NCBI GenBank assembly: GCA_963383645.1
Contig: OY726571.1
Location: 20,073,099 to 20,137,098, forward strand
Direction of reading: 5' to 3'
DNA: 64,000 bases
Source: Muscardinus avellanarius
Taxonomy: Eukaryota; Chordata; Mammalia; Rodentia; Gliridae
In this document: positions 1 to 10,768 of the stretch, piece by piece
Position numbering within the stretch: position 1 is the first letter of the stretch
Layout: every line of letters starts with the position of its first letter
Translations under genes and position numbers: made by a program
Notes under the pieces: model-generated
What the model was told of the DNA's origin: nothing
The model's input: the letters and a program-made list of their open reading frames with translations, nothing else
Database searches by the model: none

Positions 1-640
1 TACTTTCCAGCTGTGTTCTTCGAAAGAAAGACATTAACAACTTTTTCATTCTGTTTTGGAAGTAGTAATTTTCCAAATTATATTTCTTGGTCAATCTCAA
101 CTTGATAGGTCATTAAGGTCATGTACATGTCTTCACTGTCTTCTGCATTTGTTTCCTAGTGCTGTATATGTGCCATATATTTACTGGACTCTAAAATGTA
201 TCACTATAAGGCTGTTTCTCAAGAGGACAGACTTCTAATTTTTATTTCACTTGAATTAAATCATGGCTCATTTTGTGCCTTATCCATAGATTGATTCAAC
301 TCTTAATTGTTTGTTAGCTGAAAGATCGGATGGTTAATCACTGCCAAATCTCAGGATTCTGCACGTGTTTTGTTTTCTTTGTGAAATATTTCTGATAATG
401 TATTTTTATCGCATTGCTTTATATGACAATAGAGTTGGCAGTCTTTCTACAATAATTTTAGAGTCCTGAGAAGTCTATAGAATTTGACTCAGCATCATTG
501 ACAGTAGCATTTGAATGCAAGATAAATAAGTTAAATACCAGTGGCTTCTTTTTTAACTTTGAAAAGTAAAAATAAAAATGTTCATCTATAGCTCATAAGA
601 GAAGGAGAAACCCTACCCACATGCTGTCAAGTTCATATAT
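1..640. other. Unique AT-rich DNA
   Basis: No repeat, exon-like reading frame or RNA gene was recognised. The short open frames here have no recognisable protein features. Confidence 0.5.
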
Positions 641-802
641 GAAAGAAGCACTAACAACCTCACTAACATGCATTGGGGTGCAGGGAGCTGGTGGGAACCA
701 GAAGAAAATGCACCAAGTCCTGTGGGCATGTATGTATCACTTTGAACCTCACTATGATGCATAATTATAATGTGGCAATAAGTGTATATAAAAAAAAAGA
801 AT
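640..802 (+). mobile_element. L1 3'-end fragment
   Basis: This stretch has the layout of the L1 3' terminus used across the window: a G-rich segment, GGCATGTATGTATC, an ACTATGATGCATAATTATAA block and an A-rich end. The next SINE follows within a few bases of the A-run, as expected for insertion into an L1 poly-A tail. It is heavily 5'-truncated and carries no coding part. Confidence 0.6.
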
Positions 803-806
803 ACGA

Positions 807-1022
807 GCCAGGCGTGGTGGCGCACGCTTGTAATCCCAGCATTTGGAAGGCTGAGACAGTAGGATGGCAGTTCGTGGACAGCCTCAGCTACTTAGTGAGG
901 TCCTTGCAACTCACTGAGAAAGACCCTGTTTCAAAATAAAGAATTAAAAAATAGGGCTGGGGGTATTGCTCAGAAATAGAATGTCCTTGGGTTACATCCC
1001 CAGTACCAAAAAAAAAAAAAAA
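807..1022 (+). mobile_element. B1-dID-type composite SINE
   Basis: The left half begins GCCAGGCGTGGTGGCGCACG and contains the 7SL-like AATCCCAGC block. The diagnostic GTTCGTGGACAGCCTCAGC and CCCTGTTTCAAAATAAAG follow. The right half is ID-like (GGGCTGGGGGTATTGCTCAG, then ATCCCCAGTACC) and ends in a 15-base A-run. It belongs to the same subfamily as the copies at 1049, 2238 and 18896. Confidence 0.9.
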
Positions 1023-1035
1023 TAGAAGGATAAAG

Positions 1036-1048
1036 ATGATGTGTTGGC
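1036..1048 (+). repeat. Left TSD of the SINE at 1049-1292
   Basis: ATGATGTGTTGGC is repeated perfectly at 1293-1305 on the far side of the SINE and its (AC)n tail. This 13-bp pair brackets one L1-mediated insertion. Confidence 0.9.
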
Positions 1049-1245
1049 AGCCGGGTGTGGTGGTGCATGCTTGTAATCCCAGCTTTCATTCGGGAGGCTG
1101 AGACAGGAGGATAGTGGTTCTCGGACAGCCTCAGCTACTTAGTGAGGCCCTCTGCGACTCAGTGAGACCCTGTTTCAAAATAAAGAATAAAAAATAGGGC
1201 AGGGGGTGTAGCTTGGAGGTCTAATGCCCCTGGGTTCCATCCCCA

Positions 1246-1292
<47 letters not shown>
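1049..1292 (+). mobile_element. B1-dID SINE with (AC)23 tail
   Basis: A complete composite SINE: B1-like left half (AGCCGGGTGTGGTGGTGCAT), then TAGTGAGGCCCTCTGCGACT, then an ID-like right half ending TTCCATCCCCAGAC. The last ACAC of the element runs directly into (AC)23 at 1247-1292 with no separate poly-A. The flanking 13-bp TSDs show that the AC array is inside the inserted unit and derives from its tail. Confidence 0.92.
1247..1292 (+). repeat. (AC)23 microsatellite
   Basis: An uninterrupted AC run of 46 bp forming the 3' tail of the SINE. Open frames across it (poly-His/Thr or Cys/Val) are artefacts. Confidence 0.97.
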
Positions 1293-1295
<3 letters not shown>

Positions 1296-1305
1296 ATGTG
1301 TTGGC

Positions 1306-2097
1306 CTGTTCATTATTTTCTAGCAACAGGCTGCAGCACAGTCTTTTTAAATTACAACTATGCACCAGTAGTCCCCAGGGCACACAACCCACTGAATGTG
1401 ATCTCTCACCTCCTGGTACCTTAGAAATGACCTCAGGGAATGTGTGTCACACTTACCACAAGCAAGAAATGACACCGAGATTGTGTAAATACTCAATTAG
1501 GCATTTTTCCTTACTCCCAAGGGAAATTCTATAAAAAAACCCAAATTAAGGTTCTCAGCTATATGATTCTTTTTGCCTGTTTCTGAAATTGCTATATTTT
1601 CAGAAATTTATTGTCCACCTATTTCAGGACTTTTCTATTTGTAAAAATGAAACAACTATTCACAGGCAGAAATGTATGCTTTATTCATTACAAATACCAA
1701 ACCAAATGAGAATCATCTTCCTTGCAATCTTCATCTCAGCATTGTCTATTCTACTGTTCTACAAGGGAAGTGCCCTCCAGAATTCCTTTGGGAGATAATT
1801 AAAAATAAAGCTACATTGGCAGAATGTACTATACAAATGCCAAGTCACACCGTGGCCTCAGAATCCCCACATCAACCTACCTTAGACCTCGACAAGTCAT
1901 TTCTGTTATGAACAACCCATTGACCTTTATCTGGAAAACATTTATTTTCCAAAAACAAATTTCTACTATTTGAGCTTTCACCCAGCAGAAGAAAATTCTA
2001 CGTAAGTGAGTTGGCAAGAGCTGTTATCATTGGAAACAACTAGCAAATCCCTGCCTTTGTTCCCCCCAAAGGTGTTCCTTCCTCACTCATAGACCAT
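1306..2097. other. Unique DNA, no feature recognised
   Basis: Apparently single-copy AT-rich sequence. Small open frames of 66-79 codons show no recognisable domain or splice context. Confidence 0.45.
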
Positions 2098-2237
2098 AGG
2101 CTGGGTATTGCAGTTCATACCTATAATCTCAGTACTTGGGAAGCTAAGACCGGGATCACAGTTTCAAAGCCAGCCTCATCAATTTAGCAAGAGCCTCTGA
2201 AACTAAGTAAGATCTTGTTTGAAAAAAATAAAAAGAA
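2098..2237 (+). mobile_element. Left half of an older B1-dID SINE, split by insertion
   Basis: Begins GGCTGGGTATTGCAGTTCAT and carries the 7SL-like body up to AAGATCTTGTTTGAAAAAAA, where the middle A-rich linker starts. At that linker a second SINE (2238-2490) interrupts it. The missing ID-like half reappears at 2491. Confidence 0.75.
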
Positions 2238-2490
2238 GCTGGACATGGAAGCACATGTTTATAATCCCAGCATTTGGGAGACTGAGACAGGAGGATCACA
2301 GTTCGTGGACAGCCTCAGCTACTTAGTGAGGGGCCCTTTGCAACTCAGTGAGACCCTGTTTCAAAAAAAAAAAAAGAATAAAAATAGGGCTGGAGGTATA
2401 GCTCGGTGGTAGAATGCCCCAGAGTTCCATCCCCAGGACTGCAATAAATAAATAAATAAATAAATAAGCAAATAAATAAATAAATAAATA
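2238..2490 (+). mobile_element. Younger B1-dID SINE nested in an older one
   Basis: A full composite SINE (AGCTGGACATGGAAGCACAT ... CAGTTCGTGGACAGCC ... ATCCCCAGGACTGC) with an (AAAT)n tail at 2443-2490. It sits in the A-rich linker between the two halves of an older SINE, so it is the later arrival. Confidence 0.88.
2443..2490 (+). repeat. (AAAT)n SINE tail
   Basis: About twelve AAAT units, with one AGCA interruption, directly follow the SINE 3' end. Confidence 0.95.
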
Positions 2491-2545
2491 GGGTTGGGGA
2501 TGCAGCACAAAGAATATCTTTGAGTTTAATCTAAGTTTTTGGTTC
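2491..2545 (+). mobile_element. Right (ID-like) half of the older SINE
   Basis: GGGTTGGGGATGCAGCACAA, with TTTGAGTTTAATC downstream, matches the ID-like half missing from the SINE at 2098. It supports the nested-insertion reading. Confidence 0.6.
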
Positions 2546-3559
2546 AGAAGAATTACTTTTAAATAAAAGGCATGGTGACTTCTTAGGTCTGCTTATCTTT
2601 TTTCTTTTTTTTTTTTTTTTTGTCGGATGGCCTCCATCAACTACTTGCTATAGCCCAGTGTGTTGAAACAAACAAACAAACAAACAAGCAAACAAACAAA
2701 AAGCAACAACAGAAAAAAACCACAGGGCTTAAGACCAAACGGTCTATAAAGTCAAGAGTCTGAAATCAAGAGTAAAGTATGGATAATAAATACTTGATCC
2801 ACAGGTTTCTCGTTAGTTTTAAATAATCTATCATGTTATTAGGCTTAAATCAGATAATGCTCCAATAACACATGGCTTTAGGCAAATGTTAATTTATTTT
2901 AGGACACTCTAATTCATTGTCTTGAGTTTGGTGTATTGGAATTTTAATCCTTCTCTATTTTAATTTGTAAGTATGATACCTCAGTAGGAAAATCAGGATC
3001 ATTAAACTCAGTCATGTAAAGACAGTTTAAAATTCAGAGTTATATCTTGCTGATTGTGCAAGATTTTATCACACAAAACTCCAGCCCTGTCAGCAGAAAA
3101 CAGCTTTTAAAACCTGGGCTTAGGGAAAAGGCAGGTAAGGAAGGCACTGGAGAGAAAAGAAAAAGCAGCTAAGCCCTGGTGGGGCACTGCCTTACAGAGG
3201 CAGGCACACTCAGCCACAGAGGGCACTGTAAACACCAGGGCACATACGAAATAATTGCTTGCTTAGTTCTTTCTTTATTTTTAAAAAGTTTATAAATTTA
3301 CTTAAAACTAAATGAACAGCCTTGTCTTGAAGATTTTCAGAACATGTAAGTGCAATGCACAGGAGAACTATCTTAAGGATAGGGGAGGAGTGGTAGACTT
3401 GTTGCCACAGTTTATGTGTTTTATTTGTGTAGTACATTACTGTAATAGCAGCAGTTTGACTATGAAAGTTAAAAATGTATATTGTAATTCCCTGCAGAAC
3501 CACACAAAATATTGAATAGTAAATTTACTTAGAAGAGAAGTCTAAAAAGAGTAAAGTAC
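2546..3559. other. Mostly unique DNA with homopolymer and (AAAC)n runs
   Basis: Contains a T-run near 2601-2621 and (AAAC)n at about 2666-2701. The segment at 3060-3250 is less AT-rich and repeat-free. The two overlapping open frames near 3210-3515 on opposite strands show no family features. Confidence 0.4.
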
Positions 3560-3747
3560 TAGCCAGGCATGGTGGTACATACTTGTTATCCCAGTACTTG
3601 GGATGATGAGACAGAACATCACAGGTTTGAAGCCAGCAGCAGCAATTTAGAGAGATCCTATTTCAAAATAAAAAATAAAATAATGCCAAGGATGTAGCTC
3701 AGAGATAGAATGTCTCTGAATTCAATCTTCAGTTAAAAAAATAGAGT
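3560..3747 (+). mobile_element. Diverged B1-dID SINE
   Basis: AGCCAGGCATGGTGGTACAT, then GAAGCCAGCAGCAGCAATTT, TTTCAAAATAAAAAATAAAA and an ID-like GGATGTAGCTCAGAGATAGA. Substitutions are more numerous than in the copy at 1049, so it is an older insertion. Confidence 0.8.
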
Positions 3748-3984
3748 ACTGAGAAGTAAAGGGCAATTAAAAAGAAACAAAATACAAAAATATAAGACAA
3801 ATAGAAAAGAAAGAACAGAGCAGTAGCCTCAAATTCAATTGCTTTAGTAATTTCATTAAATGTGCAACTAAATTGGATTAAAAATAACTGATTGTGTCTA
3901 TTTGATATGCACTTTAAACATAAAGAAAACTCAAATAAAATGTAGAATAAATAATAAGTAAATATTCAATAAATGGAATGGCAT

Positions 3985-4335
3985 AAAATTAATAAGCTCT
4001 GCATAGCAAAGGAAACAATCATGAGTTTTAAGTGAAAATCTACAGAATGAGAAAAAAAATCTTTACCCGCTAATCCTCTGAGAGAGCATATTATCTAGAT
4101 GATATAAAGACTTCACAAAACACTACAATTAAAGCAACCTAATAAAAAACTGAACAATCAAACCGAATAGATACTTCTTAAGAGAAGAAAAACAAATGGC
4201 CAATACAGATATAAAAAATATTCAACATCATTAGTGATCAGGGAAATGCAAATCAAAACTAGACTGAGATTCCACCTAACTCCAGTTAGAGTGGCAATTA
4301 TTAAGAACACAAACAATAAGTGCTGGTGAGGGTGT
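3985..4335 (+). mobile_element. L1 ORF2 C-terminal fragment
   Basis: Matches the conserved DNA of the mammalian L1 ORF2 3' region: GCATAGCAAAGGAAACAATC, CTACAGAATGAGAAAAAAAA, then CAAATGGCCAATACAG, AACATCATTAGTGATCAGGG and GAGATTCCACCTAACTCCAG. The frame is destroyed by stops and indels. It is a 5'-truncated remnant continuing into the composite 3' region downstream. Confidence 0.8.
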
Positions 4336-4590
4336 GGGGAAATAACAGTAGCTGAAGGGGATTAAGGGTGAGAGGGAGGGTAGGAGGGAGGACTGAAGAA
4401 GGAAAACAGTTCACACAATACTAGGGTAATATGTACAATCTCACTAATCCCTGTAGGGAGAGAAGAGGGGAGAACAGGGTTGGATGAGAGGAACACAAAA
4501 GTCTTATGGCATGCATGTATGTTTTTTATCACATCAAAGCTCACTATGATGTATAACTTTAATGCACCAATAAAATAATTTAAAAATAAA
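4336..4590 (+). mobile_element. L1 3'-end segment interrupting an older L1
   Basis: A G-rich purine tract (GGGTGAGAGGGAGGGTAGGA) leads to TTATGGCATGCATGTATG, CTCACTATGATGTATAACTT and GCACCAATAAAATAATTTAA. This is a complete L1 3' terminus. Because ORF2 sequence stops at about 4335 and L1 3'UTR sequence restarts at about 4591, it looks like a second L1 end placed inside the first. Confidence 0.6.
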
Positions 4591-5045
4591 TAAGCCAGAC
4601 TCAGAAAGCCAAGAGCCATATGTTCTTTCTCATATATGAAAACTAGAGAAAAATGAGAGATTTTACTTAAAAAGAAGGAAGACCAGTAAAATAGCAAGTT
4701 AGGGAGGGGGAGAAACTGGAAAATGAAATTCATCAAATTATGTTATATGCATATATAAGTATATCAATCACAGTGAATACCACTATTTTGTATAATTATA
4801 GATCACCTATTAAAAATCTTGAAAGTTGAAAATATAGAGGAGGAGGAAGGCTGAACATGATTAATGAGGGTCCACATCCGAATATATGTAAAATTATGAA
4901 TATGACATGGTTACCCGGGACAATCATTGTTTTATTGCTGGGAGGGGGGGAAGGGAAAACAGGGGCGGGAGGGGGTAGAGGGCATCAAGTATAGTTTAAA
5001 TGTATACCATTTATGTTCAATAAAAATTAAAAATAAATAAATAAA
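4591..5045 (+). mobile_element. L1 3'UTR continuation with G-rich tract
   Basis: AGCCAGACTCAGAAAGCCAA and CATATGTTCTTTCTCATATA are typical of the end of L1 ORF2 and the proximal 3'UTR. A further 3' end follows with a G-run-rich purine stretch at 4940-4981 and an A-rich terminus after TTCAATAAAAATTAAAAATA. Confidence 0.65.
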
Positions 5046-5150
5046 TACATTTTGTATCTTTAATTAAAAGTCACATCTCTTTTACCATCTTTCAGCATAT
5101 ATTGTACTTAATGCTCTGAATATTAGCCCTCAGAATAAAGAAATGAATAA

Positions 5151-5151
<1 letters not shown>

Positions 5152-5187
<36 letters not shown>
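5152..5187 (+). repeat. A9 plus (TA)n microsatellite
   Basis: A short A-run followed by about thirteen TA units. Confidence 0.9.
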
Positions 5188-5534
5188 TGCCCTTGGTATA
5201 CACATTTTTCAAGTGTTGAGTTTTTTCTATGTTCTACTGGCCTTAAGCTTTCCACTTCCCTGTCTGAAAAGGTATAAAGTATGAGCCTAGATTTATTTCT
5301 TTATTGACAAGAATTGAGAATCTATGGTATTCCCTGTTTTCTGATCATGCAAAGATCAAATGACATGTGTTTTTGTTTGCTTTTTTGTTTATTTTTATGC
5401 TTTTTTTTTTCTTTCAAGTTTATGAAATAAGATTGAGATTTCTATAGCTGCCTTTATTCTCTAACAATTTAGGAAGCCAACTGCTGGTCTATGTTTTTCA
5501 AGATATATTCAGTAAGGTTAAATGAATCTACTGG
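5188..5534. other. Unique AT-rich DNA
   Basis: Nothing recognised apart from short T-runs. Confidence 0.4.
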
Positions 5535-5742
5535 AAGCTCAGTGTGATGGCACATGCTTGTATTCCCCATACTTAGGAAGCTGAGACAAGAGGATCCCAG
5601 GTTCAAGACCACCCTGGCAATTCAATGAGACTCTCACCAACCTATGACACCTGATTCAAAATAAAAACTGAAATAGAGCTGAGGATGTAGCTTGGAGGTA
5701 GATGCTCCTGGAACCAATACCCCGTACCACAAAAACAAAAAA
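5535..5742 (+). mobile_element. Diverged B1-dID SINE
   Basis: GCTCAGTGTGATGGCACATG, GAAGCTGAGACAAGAGGATC, a middle containing CTGATTCAAAATAAAA, and a right half with GAGGATGTAGCTTGGAGGTA, ending in an A-rich tail. Old, with many substitutions. Confidence 0.75.
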
Positions 5743-5836
5743 ATCTTATGGATGTAAAATGCATATATTTTTGTGTTCTCTACCCTGGGCCTTACCTTTC
5801 TATACTCCTACATGCCTATAAATTCTTCTTAAATAT

Positions 5837-5854
5837 TCTCTCTCTCTCTCTCAG

Positions 5855-5948
<94 letters not shown>
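5837..5948 (+). repeat. Compound (CT)n(CA)n microsatellite
   Basis: About 83 bp of CT with a few interruptions passes directly into (CA)14. The serine/leucine/threonine-rich open frame across it is an artefact. Confidence 0.95.
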
Positions 5949-5950
<2 letters not shown>

Positions 5951-6690
5951 TCCTCTACTCAGGATTAATCAGTTTTCAAGAGGATGTAAAGCACTTAAGC
6001 ATGTTTACAATCAGGATGCTTTCTCTCCTATGTCTAGGCTATTATCATTTAATTTTACATTTTCATTACCAAAGTGAAGTCAATGACCTGAGTTAAGATA
6101 ATTTCATGGTTCAGCAAGCAAATGAAGAAAGTACCATTTGGAGCATGTGAGGTTTCCTGAAATTCCTGGACCATATGAAGCAATAACCTACTTTTAAATC
6201 TGAACTGGAAGCTCAGATTGAAAGGTTTCCTATGTTAGAGCAGAAACTATTGTTTCCCCTTCTCTGTTCCCCAAAAAACTGACTCACTTGGGGTTATAAA
6301 ACTATGAGGAACTAGTTTGATCTACTGTGGCTACTAAAATACATTCTAAGAATTTCCTGGAATGAGGGGAGAAATTTCCCAGGTGCAAAAGAATCTCAGA
6401 AACAAATTACTCATTTCCTTCATTGCCTTCTATTAGCTATGCCTCAATTAGAATTGATATCTAACTGTAATTTTAATTCAGGGTTTTAAATTTTCCCCAG
6501 GAGTCTGGCTCATGTTCATTTGAAATCTTTACCCACTTTTTCTATATTCTGTCTAATATTCATAGTCAATAAGAAATAAAATGAATGAAAATCTGAAGTG
6601 ACTCCACCAGCTTTCCCACTGTCTCATGGTGAGTAGCATCTGGTTCACTGCAGTGAATGATGAGTGACCTAAGTGAGGAGGGACAAGAGT
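5949..6690. other. Unique DNA
   Basis: No repeat family, exon or RNA gene recognised. Confidence 0.4.
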
Positions 6691-6967
6691 AACAGGACAT
6701 GTAGAGTTCACAGTGAGAGTAACACACATGCACACAGCAGCTGAGTTTCCTCCCTCATCCCCAGTCCTCTCCTTCCCCATACAAAACATTGAGCTTGGCA
6801 TTGGCATTCTCACATATGTATGTAATGTCAATGGATGCGTTTCTTCATTAATTCCACCTCTCCCCCGCCCCAAACATACATTTCCGGAAAACCACCTCCT
6901 CTGCTCCACTGCGGTTTCTCCTCCATTTCTGTTCGATAGAACAGGTCAAACAGAAACCGACCCATGA
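6691..6967 (-). mobile_element. L1 3'UTR, minus strand
   Basis: CACATGCACACAGCAG, CTCCTTCCCCATACAAAACA, GAGCTTGGCATTGGCATTCT and CTGCTCCACTGCGGTTTCTC form the reverse complement of the L1 3'UTR, also seen at 51070, 52540 and 61270. The terminal poly-T is not present. Confidence 0.75.
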
Positions 6968-7407
6968 AAGTTTCTATAAGTTGAGCATGTAGTCTAAGTA
7001 TTTTGACCGATGGGAATCTATTTATGTATTAACATGGTTTTCAGAACATTTTAATTCATATATAATAATTTGTGCAAAACACCACTAATAAATGGTGAAA
7101 TAAGCTAGAAAGAACAAAATGTCAGTGTTCTTAAATTATTTAAAAATTAAATGTATAATTATAGTAATTAGTTACATATGTGAAGTTAGTATTTAAGAAA
7201 ACTCACTCTTGCCTAATTAATATTCTATACAATAATCATTTAGAATCCTTGGCAAATAAGTCAGATTAGCTTTTATGTAAATGTTTAATTACAATAAATA
7301 CAATTGCAATATAGTTAATCTTTGCAATTCATAGCTTATATTTTGCTCATACTTAAACTAAATAACATCTTTTCCAACTTATTAGATCATATCTTACATG
7401 CTTTTAG

Positions 7408-7448
<41 letters not shown>
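6968..7448. other. AT-rich segment interrupting an L1, ending in (TA)n
   Basis: L1 homology stops near 6967 and resumes at 7449 further into the element. The intervening 480 bp is very AT-rich, unrecognised, and ends in about 41 bp of (TA)n at 7409-7449. Either an insertion with loss of about 100 bp of L1, or two separate L1 fragments. Confidence 0.5.

Positions 7449-7449
<1 letters not shown>
7409..7449 (+). repeat. (TA)n microsatellite
   Basis: About twenty uninterrupted TA units. Confidence 0.95.
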
Positions 7450-7451
<2 letters not shown>

Positions 7452-8560
7452 AGGTCAATCCACTTTTCTGAAAATTATATGATTTTATTCTTTATTACTG
7501 GGTAGAATTTCGTTAGGTGGATATCCCATACCTTTCTAATCTTTTTGTTAATGAACACGTGGGTTTTGAATTGCACTGGTATAAAACAGATATACATGTA
7601 TTACTATAATATTCCGATTATTTTTGTACTGGGGGTGAAACCAGGGGCTTTTCTACCTCCAGGATATACTTCCAGACCTATTTTATACTTTATTTTGAAA
7701 CAGGGTCTCACTATGTTGCTAGAGCCTCACTGAGTAGCCAAGGCTGGCTTTGAACCTGTGTGATCCTCCTGTCTCAGCCTCCCAAGCTCTTGGATTACAA
7801 GTGTGAGTCACCATGCCGGCTTTAATATTCTTATTTAAGTGTCTTTGGAAAGATATTCAGGAGTGGTATGGCTGGATCATATGGTGGATTCATTCTCCAT
7901 TTTCTGAGGAATCTCCACAATAATCTCTATTGTGGCTGCACTAATTTGCAATCCCACGAATAGTGTAGAAAAGTTACTATTTCCCCTCATCCTCACCAGC
8001 ATTTATTGTTGACTTCTTGGTGATTGGCATTCTGATTGGCATTAGATAAAATCTCAGTATAGTTTTTATTTGCATATCCCTAATTGCTAATGATGTTGAA
8101 AAAAATTTTATGTATTTATTGGCCGTTTGTATTCTTTTGTGTTGTCTATTTAGTTTAATTGCCTATTTCTTGATTGAGTTATTTCCACTTTTGTGCTAAA
8201 TCTTTTAAGTAATTTGTATGTTCTAGATATGATTTCTCTATTAGAAGAATAACTGTCAAAGATCTTTCATTTTGTAGACTCGCTTTATACTCTTGCTCTT
8301 TCCTTGATGAACAGAAACTCTTTAGTTTCATGTTATTCCTTTTATCAATTCTTGTTTTAATTTTCTCAGTTTTGGGGTCTTACAAATGAAGTATCTACCT
8401 GTGCCTATATGTTGTAGTGTTGGTACTATGCCTTCCTCTAGCAATTTCAAAATTTCTAGTCTAATTTCCAGGTATTTGATCCATTTTGGGTTGGCTATTA
8501 TGACATCACTAGATAAATTTTAAAGACTGAACCACATTTTTCTTATCTAGGATTGTAGAA
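7449..8560 (-). mobile_element. L1 ORF2 3' portion, minus strand, with nested SINE
   Basis: Read from the minus strand this is L1 ORF2 C-terminal and proximal 3'UTR sequence. On the plus strand, CAGGTCAATCCACTTTTCTG, GGATATCCCATACC, GGCTGGATCATATGGTGGAT, TTTGCAATCCCACGAATAGT and TTTATTGGCCGTTTGTATTC are hallmarks. The SINE at 7621-7822 interrupts it. Stops and indels exclude function. Confidence 0.85.
7621..7822 (-). mobile_element. B1-dID SINE inside L1
   Basis: Reverse complement of the composite SINE: ID-like end (TACTGGGGGTGAAACCAGGG) on the left and the B1 end (CAAGTGTGAGTCACCATGCC) on the right. An imperfect TSD containing TAATATTC flanks it, so it postdates the host L1. Confidence 0.88.
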
Positions 8561-8774
8561 AATACATCATTGAAAAGCAATTAAAATTGCATTCTACAGA
8601 GATCATCCTCTTGAAGCATTGCTAATCAATTGCCTTCAAAAGCTTTTCTCCTTATTTCTATTCTCTACTTTTGTTGTTGTTGTCCTTGTTTTTTTTTTTC
8701 ATTTTTGAAGGGAGGAGTATTTATTTGTATACACATAGAAACCTGTTGACATTAAAGAAAGCTACAACCCCAGA

Positions 8775-8936
8775 CCTTTTTATTTTCTATATTTTCTTTT
8801 GAAACCAGTCTTGCTAGGTTACTAAAGGTATTGTTAAATTGGTAAGGTTCTTGCTAATTTCTGAGACTGGCCTAGAATCTTTAATCTTCCTGTCTCAATC
8901 TCCCAAGTCCTGGACTACAGACATATACCACCATAT
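8775..8936 (-). mobile_element. Degenerate B1-dID SINE
   Basis: TTGAAACCAGTCTTGCTAGG, CTTCCTGTCTCAATCTCCCA and GACTACAGACATATACCACC are the reverse complement of the SINE body. The ID half is barely recognisable (ACAACCCCAGACC). Confidence 0.6.
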
Positions 8937-8939
8937 TGA

Positions 8940-10444
8940 GACTCTTCAGAACTTTTCAGAATTAAAATACGATCTTAGACTAAACCTTTTGAAAACTACT
9001 GTAATGAACCATAGTATTATTTATCCCTCGTGATTATGCTTGGCAACATTTAATAGAATTATGTAATCTGCTATGACTCATTGTTCTATTCTAGTTTTTG
9101 ACTCATCATGTTTAACTTTTAGAGAGTTTACCCTCCACTTTTGCCATGTGGTTATTTTGATTTATGTGGGTTTGTTTGTTTTTGACAAGTTTCAAGACTT
9201 GTGGTAAAACCAGTTGTCACCCTTTCATTCCTATCATCTTGTCTAAATGCTCAGTATTATAAGATTTGCTCTGCCTTACAGGCAGTTTTATGGTATGACG
9301 ATACAGTAGAGAAACTATTAATCAAAAGGATTGGGCACTGATTCAACATGGAAGTGAGTTCTTGATAACTGTAAGAAAAGGAAATAATAAAAATGCACTT
9401 ATCCTTTTTAACTTAGCCCTCTTTCCCATTAACCCACTCCTAAGTAATGGTCCCTTTCATAAGAGAACAAGGTTAGTCTTTGAGTAGACTATAAAACTTA
9501 AAGAGGACGAAAGATGAGACAAGATAGAATTTTCCAAGACTATCTATAAAAAGTCATGGTAGATCCTTGGGAAAATTTATCAGATCAAGTTCACTGACTA
9601 TATAAGAGACTTTAATGGTTATCATTTAAGCTGATTTAAGTCATGCCAGATGACAGTTCAATCTAGAAATGAAGAATTTATGAAGTTCATTTTGGTGTGG
9701 AACTAAATGTCTATTCTTTCCTCAAAGGGTAATTCCAAAGTGTTAAACAGATTCCTTGCAGGACTGATAAGAAATAACCACTTACATTTGACCTCAAGTG
9801 GATGTCACCATATGTTTACTAAAACCATTAATGAGGAAAAGATTAAGCATTGAGCACAGTATTAGCTGAATACTTCACACTCAGCACTGACATTATGCAG
9901 CTCATTTTCTTGTTTTAAGAAGATTACAATAAGATGCAAACATTAAACTATTTTTCATTAAGACAGCTAATGGTTCACTGAACTATAATGGTTTCTAATG
10001 AAGATAAGCAGAAAATAACCTTAGTTTTCAATCAATTCACTGTGATAAACTATATATAAAACAACTATTATTGATTAACAGAAGGAATAATGCATTGTAC
10101 TATGTAATAGATAGATGGGAGGGAACCATTTTATGAAGTGGCAATATCTATATGTAAGATCTTTTTTATGAGAAGCAGGATTTTGCAAGCTTTATTTTAG
10201 TTGCTTTCTGAAAAACAGGGGTTGTAAATAATACTCAAAGCTCTTCGTGTATTCCTTTGAATGCCAATTTTATATACAATTTCTATCTCAAATTTTACAT
10301 GGACAAAAACGCTGATTTGTTGTTAAAATTATGTGCCACCCCTAGTTAAGCTCCATAGTGCACCTCAGCCAAATGATACCCAAAGCACAGATAGCTCCAA
10401 ATTATGCATAAGACTTTAGATTAGCTTTTCTCTAGGACTCTTTT

Positions 10445-10447
<3 letters not shown>
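8940..10447. other. Repeat-poor unique region, about 1.5 kb
   Basis: No SINE, LINE or LTR recognised. TTACCCTCCACTTTTGCCAT and the stretch 9,770-10,090 have balanced, non-repetitive composition. No convincing exon. Possible conserved non-coding DNA (inference only). Confidence 0.35.

Positions 10448-10499
<52 letters not shown>
10448..10499 (+). repeat. (CT)n microsatellite
   Basis: About 26 uninterrupted CT units. Confidence 0.97.
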
Positions 10500-10502
<3 letters not shown>

Positions 10503-10544
10503 TATACTTTGGCTAATATTTTTTTCTGTTTAAAGTATTTTTAT

Positions 10545-10768
10545 TTATTTGTTTTTTTTAAATTTTGGTGGTACTGGGGGTGGAACCCAGGGGCTTTCTG
10601 CCTCCAGGCTATACTCCCAGACCTATTTTATATTTTAATTTGAAACAGGGTCTCACTAAATTGCTAAGAGCCTCACTAAGTAGTTGAGGCTGGCTTCGAA
10701 CCTGTGCGATCCTCCTGTCTCAGCCTCCCAAGTGCGGGGATTACAAGTGTGCACCACCATGCCTGGCT
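10545..10768 (-). mobile_element. B1-dID SINE with near-perfect TSD
   Basis: Reverse orientation: GTGGTACTGGGGGTGGAACC, then CTCACTAAATTGCTAAGAGC, GCGATCCTCCTGTCTCAGCC and CACCACCATGCCTGGC. The target TTCTG(T/C)TTAAAGTATTTTT occurs on both sides (about 10526 and 10769) with one mismatch. Confidence 0.92.
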
